A DNA stretch of 26,970 nucleotides from the NCBI GenBank assembly GCA_009602735.1, contig WELA01007268.1, forward strand, positions 398,778 to 425,747. Direction: 5' to 3'. Source of the DNA: Mesotaenium endlicherianum (taxonomy: Eukaryota > Streptophyta > Zygnematophyceae > Zygnematales > Mesotaeniaceae). Positions within the stretch are counted from its first letter, which is position 1. Each line of letters starts with the position of its first letter. This document shows, piece after piece, positions 18,078 to 26,970 of the stretch. The position numbers were made by a program, and so were the translations under genes. The notes under the pieces are model-generated. The model did no database searches, was not told where the DNA came from, and saw only the letters and a list, made by a program, of their open reading frames with translations.

Positions 18078-19359
18078 ATGGCCGATCCTCAAGACCAACA
18101 GCAAGCTTTCGAAGGAAGCCCTTCCTCTCCAAGACACCCTCCTCCAGCGCCGATGGGAGAGCCCACTCAAGAAAATCTGCAACAACAAGAAGCACCACAA
18201 GGAGGAGTACACCCTCCTCCAGCGTCGATGGGAGAGCCTACTCAAGGAAATCTGCAACCACAAGAAGCACCACAAGGAGGAGCACCGTCAAATTTTGTGG
18301 CAGCCGCTATAGCAAAGTTGACCCCACCACAAGGAGTTCCCGCAAAATGAGTGGGCAGCCTTCCTAATGACCGTCCACAATCAAGTGGGCTTGGCCACCT
18401 ATGAAGCAACCGTGCAAGCGTCAAGAGAAGCTATGGCTGCCATGGTTGCCCCTATTGCGAGCAATGCTCAAAATCCAGCCCCGGCTCAAGCGCCTCCACA
18501 AGAGCCAACGAGAGCAAGGAAACTCATCAAGCCCGGCAAACCCGACACTTTCAACCCCGGGAAAGGTGCCAACCTGAATTTATGGCTCTACCAAGTGGAG
18601 ACGTACCTCGCGTTCCTTGAAGTACCCGAGGAGGACTACGTTCCCTTTGCCGTTACCTTACTTAGAGGAGCAGCAACATCATGGTGGCGTAACTATCAAG
18701 CGGCTATATATCAAGCTATGGCGCACCCCATGCTCGGCCAAGAGCCCCCACCATCATATGCAAGATGGGCAGATTTTCGTGAGGCCCTCAAGAAGCAATT
18801 CATGCCCATCAATGCGGAGAAGATTGCCCGAGGAAAGCTCCACCATCTCAAGCAAACGACGTCCGTTCAAGAGTATACATCCAGATTTCACGCCCTCACT
18901 CTTGAGATCCCCAACATGTCTCTCGAGGAGAAGATTGACCGTTACATCTTTGGCCTCAAACCCAAGGTGGCAAAGGAAGTGGAGTTACGCGACTTGACGG
19001 ACTTCTCAAAGATCATTGAAGTGGCCCAAAAGGTGGATACCTTGGATTTCAAGCACTCCGTGCCTTCATCTTCACGGGTACCGACGACGCGGGTGTACGC
19101 AGCCCCTTCCACATCCGAATCTGGACCCACACCCATGGAAATCGGAGTTATTAAAAGGGACCCCGCGGCTGCCCGGAAGAGTGGAAGACCCTCCAATGAC
19201 ACTTATGATGCAAGAAACCAGCAAGGAGTGAAAGCAAGACTCTCCCCGGCTGAAAAAGAAGCTCTCATGACGGCTGGACTATGCTTCTATTGCAAGGAAA
19301 AGGGCCATCGTGCACTTTCATGCCCCAAAAAGTTGTCAAAAAACGGACAGCGCCGGTAG
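18078..19359 (+). pseudogene. gag: gag of chromovirus copy 2, one frameshift
   Basis: It has the same start (MADPQDQQQAF), Pro/Gln-rich duplicated N-terminus (18135-18284) and capsid domain as copy 1. An extra A in the run at 18344-18347 (AAAA against AAA in copy 1) ends the first frame at TGA 18348-18350. The rest is open from about 18350 to TAG 19357-19359. The zinc knuckle is intact here: CFYCKEKGHRALSC, the CX2CX4HX4C pattern that binds genomic RNA, 25 codons before the stop region. This copy shows the natural gag terminus, which overlaps the pol frame by about 110 bases and contains the frameshift site. Confidence 0.9.
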
Positions 19360-19373
19360 GCCAGGAGCCTACC
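19338..19373 (+). promoter_or_regulatory. -1 ribosomal frameshift signal between gag and pol (copy 2)
   Basis: In the gag frame the codons TCA AAA AAC contain the slippery heptamer A AAA AAC (19338-19344). Slipping back one base moves ribosomes into the protease-pol frame, which is open across this point from after a TGA near 19249. The gag stop follows at 19357. A hairpin with a perfect 7-bp stem, GGTAGGC (19355-19361) and GCCTACC (19367-19373) around a CAGGA loop, starts 10 bases after the heptamer and contains the stop. Heptamer, short spacer and stable stem are the three standard parts of a -1 signal. No pseudoknot partner for the loop was obvious. Confidence 0.8.
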
Positions 19374-22300
19374 ACCCCAAGACCCACTTCACGAGAAGGC
19401 AACACGCCAAGTGAGGTGGAGACCCCCGTTGAAGACGACGTTCCAGCCCCAATGAGTTTGAGAGGTTACCTTGGAGGAGAGAAGGTCCACATCTTGGTGG
19501 ATAGCGGAGCTCAAGGCAACTTCATTGCTGCAGATTTTGCCACCAAGCACGGTATTACTATGCGAACTCTTGACCACGACGAGGAGATTATGATGCCCGA
19601 TGGATTCTCCTATACTACCCCTTCCAAGAAGACGTACCCCTTGGCACTCTCTATCAAGTCCTTCAAGGATAGAGTAGTGTTCTCCCCCATGCAATTGGGC
19701 AAGTACGACGTCATCCTAGGGACGCCTTGGTTGACCAAGCACAACCCCCAAGTTGATTGGAGGACCGGTACTATCAAGATCAAGAATGACATCACTTCAA
19801 GAATCTGTATTTTGCGCGCAATCCAGAATATCCAGACCCAAGACATCCAGAAGCCGGCACACGAGATACTATTGTCCGCCCTCCAACTCAAGAGACTTGT
19901 GAGGAAGGGACACGAGCTTCTTTTGGCCTTGATCACGCCAAAAGACATCAAGAAAGACATCGAGAGTCAAGAAGGCAGCCCCGTTCCCAAGGAGATACAA
20001 GAAGTCTTAGAGGACTACAAAGAAGTATTCTACCCGGAATTGCCGAAGGGCTTACCCCCCAAGAGATTCGTAGACCACAAGATAGAGTTGGAGCCCGGAA
20101 GCAAGCCCATCTCTCGGCCTACGTTCAAGATGTCATATACAAAGCTAGACGAAGTCAAGAAGCAAATCAAGGAGCAACTGGAGCATGGCTTCATTTGACC
20201 TAGCAAGTCGCCATTTGGAGCCTTGGTGCTATTTGTCAAGAAGAAAGATGGTACCACTATCGCGCCCTCAACAAGATCACCATCAAGAATCGATACCCGC
20301 TGCCGCGCATGGATGAGCTCATGGACCGGCTGGTTGGAGCCAAGTACTTCACGAAGGTGGACTTGAGAAGCGGCTACCACCAGATTCGAATCGCTGAACC
20401 TGCCATTGAGAGAACGGCGTTTTGGACAAGATATGGACATTTTCAATTCATGGTCCTGCCATTTGGACTCACCAACGCGCCAGCAACTTTCATGACTATG
20501 ATGAACACCATATTTCAGCCCATGTTGGACAGATTTGTGGTGGTATTCATCGATGACATCCTTATCTACAGCAAGACCCTTGAAGAGCATGCGAGACACT
20601 TGAAAGAAGTCCTTGAAGTATTGAAGCAAAACAAGCTGTTTGCGAAGGAGTCAAAATGCGAGTTTGCCAAACAAGAAGTGGAGTTCCTAGGTCTCCACGT
20701 GACTGCTGATGGCATCAAGATAGACCCCAAGAAGACCACGGTGGTGGAGGAATGGCCAACCCCCACGACCAAGAAAGAACTCCAGTCATTCTTGGGATTT
20801 GCCAATTGGTACAGAAAATTCATCCAAGGCTTCTCGCACATAGCAGCCCCCCTGACAGATCTACTCAAGAAGGACAGGCTATATACATGGACCGAGAAAG
20901 AGGAAGAGGCATTTCAAGAGTTAAAGCGAAGATTGACCACATCCCCGGTGCTCACACTCCCAAGTCCAAACCCAGATTGGCCCTTCCACGTCATCACCGA
21001 TGCATCTTCCTATGCAATAGGAGCAATCCTGCTTCAAGACCAAGGCAAGGGACTGCAGCCCATCGCCTACGAGTCAAGGAAGCTAAATCCAGCCGAGCAA
21101 AATTATACAACCACGGAGCGAGAGGCATTGGCGATTGTACATGCCTTGAAGGTTTGGCGCTGCTACGTTGAAGGACGCAAAGTACTGGTCACCACGGACC
21201 ACGAGGCGTTAAAGCACCTCCAGACGCAGCCGTATCTCTCAAGGAGACAAGCAAGATGGAGCGGATACTTGCAACAATACAACATCACGATTCAGTACCA
21301 GCCCGGCAAGACAAACCCGGCTGACCCCCTCTCAAGACTGCAATTAAATGCAGTGATGGTATCCCTGAAGACAGATCTGGAAGCTCGATTTTCAGCCGCC
21401 TATGAAAGAGACCCTTACTACAAGAACGGAGAAGCAGCCTTGGACCCATGCAAGAAGCAAGAAGGCAATTATTGGGTGAGGCAAGATACGGGCCAGAGAT
21501 GTGTTCCTAATGACTTAGACCTCCGGCTCTTGCTTCTACGAGAAGCACACGACAACCCTCTTGGAGGACACTTTGGAATCCTAAGGACCACGGGCGTTCT
21601 AGCTAGGACTTATTGTTGGCCAGGCATGTCTAAGCAAGTCAAGGAGTACTGCAGGAGCTGTGACACATGCCAAAGAATCAAGCCATCATCGCAAAAGGCG
21701 GGAGGACTCCTCCAACCACTACCAATCCCCGAAAGACAATGGACGGACATCTCAATGGACCTTATCGTGGACTTGCCCGTGACACCTCGAGGCCATAATG
21801 CAATACTCACGGTGGTGGACAGACTTACCAAGATGGCTCATTTTATTCCCACGACGACTAAGGCTACAGCACCACAACTTGCAAGACTCATCTTTGACAA
21901 CATCTTCCGACTCCATGGACTACCATCAAGAATTGTGTCAGATAGAGATCCAAGATTCACAAGCCATTTCTGGAAAAATCTCTTCAAGAACTTGGGTACA
22001 TCGCTGGATATGTCTACTGCCTACCACCCACAATCAGATGGGCAAACCGAGCGTATGAATCGTACCCTAAAGACCTCTCTAAAGGCCTACGTGTCTACCC
22101 TCGAGCAAGACTGGGACATGTACTTGACCCCCCTCGAGTTTGCCTACAACAACACTACGCAGGCCTCTACCCAAGAGTCCCCATTCTTCCTCAACTATGG
22201 CTTCCATCCGACCACGCCACTGAGCTTCACGGCTGGCCATGATGAAGTACCTGCAGCCACAGATTTTATGGAGACATTAGAAGCAGCCCTTACAGCAGCG

Positions 22301-22931
22301 AAGAAAGCTCTACAACACGCGCAAGATGCTCAAGCAAGAGTGGCGAACAGATCCAGAAGAGAAATTACGTACAGAGTGGGTGACAACGTGTTACTATCAT
22401 CCAAGAATATTTCCCTGAACAACAGGCGTGCCGGCAGCAAGTTCTCTCCCAAGTATTTGGGACCCTTCAAGATTTTTTAAGCAAGTCAACCCCGTTGCTT
22501 TCCAGCTAGAACTTCCCCAGACTATGCACATCGACCTCGTATTCCGCGCTTCCCTCTTCAAGCCATATGTGCAACCCGACAACAAGTTCCCAGGACGTGT
22601 GACAACCCCACCAGCCCCAACAATAGTGGATGATCATTTGGAGTACGAAGTGGAAGACATAGTGGCTATGAGAAATTTCAGGAGACAGCAGCAATACTTG
22701 ATCAAGTGGAAAGGATATCCAGATTCGGAGAATAGTTGGGTGGCGGCGCACTACCTTGACAAAGTTCAGAGAAAGTTGAAGCGCTTCCATGCCGCCAACC
22801 CCCATCTTGGACCAGCCCCAAGTCTCTCTACTAGAAGCCCGAAGACTTCAGGAAGGCAGCCTGCCACCATCAAGAAGCAGCAGAAGACCCCTTGGAGGCA
22901 GCCTGCAAGAACAAGAAAGAGGAAAAATTGA
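19345..22931 (+). pseudogene. pol: pol of copy 2: protease, RT, RNase H, integrase, chromodomain
   Basis: It has the same domains as copy 1. The protease (DSGA) and the start of RT are open to TGA 20196-20198, where copy 1 has CGA (a C-to-T change at a CpG). A 16-base deletion at 20255/20256 removes the RT stretch around LRMCVD and shifts the frame. From about 20257 to 22480 the second frame holds RT (VVVFIDDILIYS), RNase H (ITDASS), integrase HHCC and D-D-35-E, all intact. An extra base in ATTTTTTAAG near 22472 shifts the frame again. The third frame runs to TGA 22929 and carries an uninterrupted chromodomain (YEVEDI, YLIKWKGYPDSE, NSWV) and a basic tail. The protein cannot be made whole, but LTRs, primer site and polypurine tract remain, so mobilisation in trans is conceivable. 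Confidence 0.9.
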
Positions 22932-23289
22932 CATTAGACATTCTTCTCTTCTCACAGTTTCTGGACGGAAAACTAAAACTGCTACTGGTGATAGGTCTCT
23001 GCATAATAAATTCTGAAAATTTACCTGGCTGTAGTCCATAAGTAGCCGATTTAGAGTCCAAGTTTGCTCAATTTGGAGCACTGGTGAGAGAGATATGATG
23101 CAATAAGTAGAAGGGGGTCAAGCTGCTGGCATTGTTAGGGCAGAATATGCCTTCTGACATTGTGCCCTCCCCTGATCTTGGAATGCTCTGAAACTCAAGA
23201 CTCTGGTAGAACATCTTACAGCGCCCAGTTTGAGACTTACTTTGCAGAATTTGGAGAAGTATAGAAGGACTAATGATTTTCAGAAGTTT

Positions 23290-23290
23290 N
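23290..23290. other. assembly join flanked by an 18-base duplication
   Basis: AATGATTTTCAGAAGTTT (23272-23289) is repeated as AATGATTTTCAAAAGTTT (23291-23308) across the N. Copy 1 has a single homologous stretch. This is the clearest of the three unmerged joins. Confidence 0.8.
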
Positions 23291-23559
23291 AATGATTTTC
23301 AAAAGTTTCTGCACAGATTTGGAGGAATGCCTACTCTCTCAGCTCTCAACGACACTCCAGGAATTAGAATGCTCTTAAATCTGATGACACGGTAGAGTTC
23401 TCCGACGCGGTCGTTTGGCACTCGAATTTTCAGATTTGGAGCAGTTCTGTGGACGCTATGAATTTTTGAATTCGTGGCAGATTCTGGGCCAACTTGTACA
23501 ATTTTCTTTATCATCAAGGAGTAGGCTAGCCAATAAGGTCACACCACCTACGACCTTGC

Positions 23560-23688
23560 CTAGTCTACCTTACATATGTAGCACCTGACTTGGCGCCTTG
23601 GACTAATCCTCTTCACATGTGTGGCATCTGACTTGAAGCTGTTGACTAGTCTGCTCCACATGTGTAAGACCTGACTTGACGCGCTGAG
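23560..23688 (+). repeat. three 43-bp tandem repeats (copy 2)
   Basis: Units start at 23560, 23603 and 23646, matching the array of copy 1 at the same distance from the polypurine tract. Confidence 0.8.
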
Positions 23689-23705
23689 ACGTCGCTTTTT
23701 TTGGC

Positions 23706-23715
23706 GGGGGGGTGA
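23706..23715 (+). other. polypurine tract of copy 2
   Basis: Seven Gs followed by TGA, adjoining the 3' LTR. It corresponds to GGGGGAGTAA in copy 1. Confidence 0.65.
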
Positions 23716-24221
23716 TGTAGTGATTTGAGTTATTATATATTAGTTTGCATATATTTCAATGTTTTCAAATATATTTGGAGTAGTATTGTGTGGATTCAAG
23801 TGTGAATAGGTACTCTAGTGACTTGGTTCATGTCCTTTGAATCTTCTAAGGCATTTTCGAAGTTAGAGGAAAAACCTAGAAGAACTCCACGTGGCAAAAG
23901 TCAAATGTGCCATTTTTAGGTCAAAAGGACATGTGTACATTATTCTAGAAAGAGGTGGCAAGTTTGGGGATGTGTTGGGGTGCCAACACATCAACATACA
24001 CCTTCCTAGAAATTACTTATTTAGCAAGTTTATAAACAAGAGCTAGAACAGGGAGATAGACATTCCAAAATCACTCTTGTACTTGCCAAAATCCAGAAAT
24101 ATATTAACTTTCAAGAAGCCATCTCTCTTTCAAGAAGCTACCACTTGTGTTCAAAGATCCATGTCTTGAATAGATAAAGTATTATATTTCACTAAGTACT
24201 TCATCCATCTGTTTCACTACA
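23716..24221 (+). repeat. 3' LTR of chromovirus copy 2
   Basis: 506 bases, TGTAG start and CTACA end, followed by the target duplication ATTTA (24222-24226). It contains the 12 bases missing from its partner LTR and one extra G in TTGGGGTGCC. Confidence 0.95.
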
Positions 24222-26533
24222 ATTTATGAAAAAAACACAAGTAACAATGCAAGGGAAGCAAAACTCTTAAAGGTCAAAGAAACGCCTTTGTGGCAATCTC
24301 GATAGATACGAAAGGTCTTCAAAAGTTTGAATACTGTTGAACAACGCTGTTCTTACTTTCTTAATTGCTGGTTATTACCTGAGCGTCTCACTCTAGGTGT
24401 GGACAATTTCCTCACGTCTACATTCCATACTTTTGGGTGTCTTTTTGGTAGCACACAAGCACTTTAACAATAATGTGACGTCTTAAAAGTTAGGGAAAGA
24501 CACAAAAGTCTCACCTTTTACGAAGGCACAGCCCTCACCTTTCTTATTCTTCCTTAAAGTTCCTAAAGCTTTCCAAATCTTATCTTCCTAGAGCCTAGCA
24601 ATTTGCCACCGGTTTTCCTAGTGTGCAAAAAGCTGACTCCACCGTAGCTAGAACACTCTAGCATCTTCTAACAAATTTTCATAGCTTGCAAAAGTCAGTG
24701 TGCACTGGGGCACAGCCTTGAATTACTTGAAATTGTCCTAGTTTCATCATCCAAGAAGTCCGTACACACACGTTTCAGCGCATATCGGTTCATTTGCGTC
24801 GTCGACTTGCTTTAATGTTGACTCACATGCCTGGTCGACAACCTAATCGCGACTGCCTTTTTATAGTTGTGTCATCACATTGCAATAGCAAGAGAACATG
24901 CTTGCTTGCACGCAGAGAAACCCCAACAATACTTTCACCTTGCCCAAGTCCTTTGTGCATGACAACTACATGTGCAAATGCTCCTTTGTGCCTCGATTTG
25001 CAAAGCTTGAATTTTGTAGTGGATATTAAAAATAGAGGGTGCTTTTGAGCAAGCAAGTGCATTTGTATTTTATCACTAAGCAACTTAATTTGGTTTCTTG
25101 GGTGTAATTGGAGCGTACGATAACTTCCTACTAACTATTCTATCGGAGAATCTAAGTAATTCAAGGATTTTAAGCAACATCCGCTGAAGGACTTTATAAG
25201 ACATCCTTTTGTTTTGAGTCGGGTTTTCTAGCATCCAAAATAGCAAATAAAGCCTCAGGGAATCCGGCATCGAGCCGCAATGAGTACACCATCATTGCTT
25301 TCGCGTACTTTCAAGATTGATCAAGATAGTGACATAGTGTCCCTTCCTGACTTCGTAGGTTGACGTCACAATGATTTCGATTCCTCGTCAATGGACAACG
25401 ACGGCGCAGGTTCTTTTCGTTATGTTGACTGTAACACTTCGGGACAAGCCTTTGAGATCCTTTGAACACGTGCTCACTTCAAGCTTCAAATGGCATATGT
25501 TCAGAAAACATGTTTTTTGTTGTATTAGATATAATGTGAGCATCCTTTTGAAATAATGTCATACTAGTAGCCTGCTATAAGACTTCAACAAGAAGATAAA
25601 AATAAAGTTGCAAGACTTTTTCCAGGGTGTCTAGGTCGTTGATCATGGCTGCCTCACCTGGAAATCGAAATGACGTTCGTGAGAATTCACGATGTACCTT
25701 GACCAGAGCATTGGACGATGCGACAAAAGTAGACGATCAACCCCTCTAGGCGAGAGGCACCACTGGGCCAGTAGTGGCTCGGGTTAAGTCCTTGCGAGTT
25801 TGATCGTTATAAGTCGAGGCCCCAAGGCTCAGAGCCTCTCGATTGCTCCCGAATCTCGATGACTTTAAATTGACCTGGATTGATTACATCTCACCTGAGG
25901 GCCAAAGACTTGCGGACTACATACATGTTCGATGTTCGCGGATATTAATTAACAATAAACAAGATAATGTACGCGACAATACGCTGTCAGCGCTTCTCAC
26001 AATCCTGCTCAATCCTCCCTAGATTTGGAGGAAGCGTCGATGAAGTAACGGTTCTGAGCCTTGCGCTGTGCAGTGTGCAGTGTGCACTGCGTAAATTTGC
26101 AACTTCAGTGTTTCAGAAACGCCAAGGGTGACCACTGTGACTTGTTTCGTGAGCAATGCCAGCTCGATCCAGGACTGTTCTGTGCTGGTTCTGAGCGGAT
26201 TAATGAATTGTCGTCAATGATGGAATTGTCAGCCTTACATGAGGCTGGTACGAGCAGGTACGAGCACCCAGCCATCTTGTTTGGCCTCTGGAGAGATCGA
26301 GCACGTCTTCTGAAGGTCACCTGTCCAGGAAGTGGCGTCCAGAAGTTACGAATGATCATCGCAGGGCAGGACTCGGAAGTATATGTAGTCCCGCTGGTGG
26401 CCACCCTGTGCAAGTCACATCTGAGGCCAGTTCTCCTATCGACTGGTCAAACTACTTTTTTTGGACGCGGGGGAGGTCTTGCATTGTGAGTTCAGCAGCA
26501 GTTTTACGTACTGAGTGCACAGCGACTGCGAAA
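24222..26533. other. AT-rich intergenic DNA, no credible gene
   Basis: Reading frames on both strands are short and lack recognisable domains or consistent composition. A perfect 6+1+6 inverted repeat AGGCTCAGAGCCT lies at 25825-25837. The last few hundred bases are more GC-balanced and should hold the promoter and 5' leader of the gene at 26534, but no clear TATA box was seen. Confidence 0.5.
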
Positions 26534-26970
26534 ATGGCTTCTCAGCGCTTCTTTGTCAGCTTAGTACTCGTTCTTGGATTTGCAGCATCTTCGCATGCTA
26601 CTGGCGACCTTATCTCGTTGCTTCTTGGCCGATCAGGCTCTGCCTCGTGCCCCCTGTCTGATACAGACTTTTTCAAAGATGGCCTTGCGGGAGGCATTGT
26701 GGACACTGCGTCTGGCCTCCTCAACGGAGTCCTTGCCAAGAGCCCCTCGCAGTTGTTTTTACACTTGAACATCAAGGACGTTGCACAGTGCAAACAGGCT
26801 TGCTCGCTGTTTCCCCTTAGCGTGGATGGGTCGACCAAATTGACTCCCCTGAACGTCCCTGCTGTCAACGTGAACGTCCAAGCCAACCTCTGCAACTTCT
26901 TCTCTTACAATTCTGACACCAACGGTACCGCCTTGAACACCTCCTTTGCCATGCCTCCCTTGCCCCCCCC
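26534..26970 (+). CDS. secreted Cys-containing protein, 5' part, possibly PAN/apple-like
   Basis: An open frame of 145 codons runs to the window edge without a stop. The ATG sits in a strong plant context (AAAATGG). Residues 1-22 form a signal peptide: MASQRFF, hydrophobic VSLVLVLGFAA, then SSHA with likely cleavage after Ala22. The mature part has Cys at 39, 86, 90 and 120 and N-glycosylation sequons at Asn130 (NGT) and Asn135 (NTS). The stretch DVAQCKQAC...LCNFFSYN resembles the Cys-x3-Cys and Cys-x-F-x-Y pattern of PAN/apple domains, which bind proteins or carbohydrates outside the cell. That family call is tentative. Pro-rich sequence begins at the edge. It is the only convincing host gene start here, and base use is more GC-rich than the DNA upstream. 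An intron could begin beyond the edge. Confidence 0.65.
   Translation, partial: MASQRFFVSLVLVLGFAASSHATGDLISLLLGRSGSASCPLSDTDFFKDGLAGGIVDTASGLLNGVLAKSPSQLFLHLNIKDVAQCKQACSLFPLSVDGSTKLTPLNVPAVNVNVQANLCNFFSYNSDTNGTALNTSFAMPPLPP

Larger units (their letters stand above)
22932..23715 (+). other. 3' non-coding region of copy 2
   Basis: Homologous to 7855-8620 of copy 1 with scattered substitutions and small indels. It holds the N artefact at 23290, the triple repeat and the polypurine tract; no gene. Confidence 0.7.
17548..24221 (+). mobile_element. chromovirus (Ty3/gypsy) copy 2, full length, coding-defective
   Basis: It is flanked by a perfect target duplication ATTTA (17543-17547 and 24222-24226), with TGTAG...CTACA LTRs. 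It has the same layout as copy 1 and is very similar throughout, including the gag duplication and the triple 43-bp repeat. Lesions differ from copy 1: a one-base insertion in gag (about 18344), TGA at 20196, a 16-base deletion at 20255/20256, and a one-base insertion near 22472. By eye, the LTRs differ at about 17 positions plus two small indels, so its age is similar to that of copy 1. The different duplications and lesions show two independent insertions, not a segmental duplication. Confidence 0.95.

Noticed and set aside
20030..20629. 199-codon minus-strand reading frame opposite pol of copy 2
   Set aside because: It is the antisense shadow of RT. A similar shadow exists opposite copy 1, it has no domain of its own, and it changes whenever pol is disrupted.
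25741..25860. tRNA-like folding around GGGTTAAGTCC
   Set aside because: No full cloverleaf: no matching acceptor stem, no proper T-loop (GTTCGAATC type) and no plausible anticodon arm.
26061..26489. 142-codon plus-strand frame upstream of the secreted-protein gene
   Set aside because: Low-complexity start, no recognisable domain, a minus-strand frame of similar length on the same bases, and a position where promoter and leader are expected.

Overview
The window looks like repeat-rich nuclear DNA of a plant-lineage (streptophyte) eukaryote, from a draft assembly. Almost all recognisable coding sequence belongs to Ty3/gypsy LTR retrotransposons. They include chromoviruses primed by initiator tRNA-Met and a family ending in a PHD finger, one copy of which carries a DNA-methyltransferase-like segment. 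The host call rests on the chromovirus type, on the knowledge that DNMT-carrying LTR elements are known from charophyte algae, and on intron-like pyrimidine-rich DNA. No bacterial or organellar signature was seen.

Layout. 1-904: 5' end of a minus-strand LTR element (gag start, primer-binding site and a tentative LTR holding a phased array of seven palindromes). 905-2439: pyrimidine-rich DNA with exon-like islands. 2440-9123: chromovirus copy 1, complete with LTRs and a CTCTT target duplication. 9124-9786: the pyrimidine-rich sequence resumes. 9787-11398: integrase + PHD-finger remnant, polypurine tract and a 135-bp LTR-like block. 11399-12410: non-coding. 12411-16404: a related remnant, with LTR-like block, protease, DNMT-like segment, reverse transcriptase, RNase H and PHD finger; a 359-bp TIR element is inserted in it. 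16405-17547: AT-rich. 17548-24221: chromovirus copy 2 (ATTTA target duplication). 24222-26533: AT-rich, no credible gene. 26534 to the end: 5' part of a host gene for a secreted protein.

The two chromovirus copies are close relatives, each broken at different points. Comparing them shows that gag and pol lie in different frames, joined by a textbook -1 frameshift signal (A AAA AAC plus a hairpin that swallows the gag stop). The apparent gag-pol fusion in copy 1 comes from a 7-base duplication around an N. All three Ns in the window sit between duplicated sequence, pointing to unmerged contig ends.

The two PHD-type remnants share LTR-like ends and together suggest a family order LTR - gag/protease - DNMT-like - RT - RNase H - integrase - PHD - polypurine tract - LTR. 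That order is inferred from two decayed pieces, not seen in one element.
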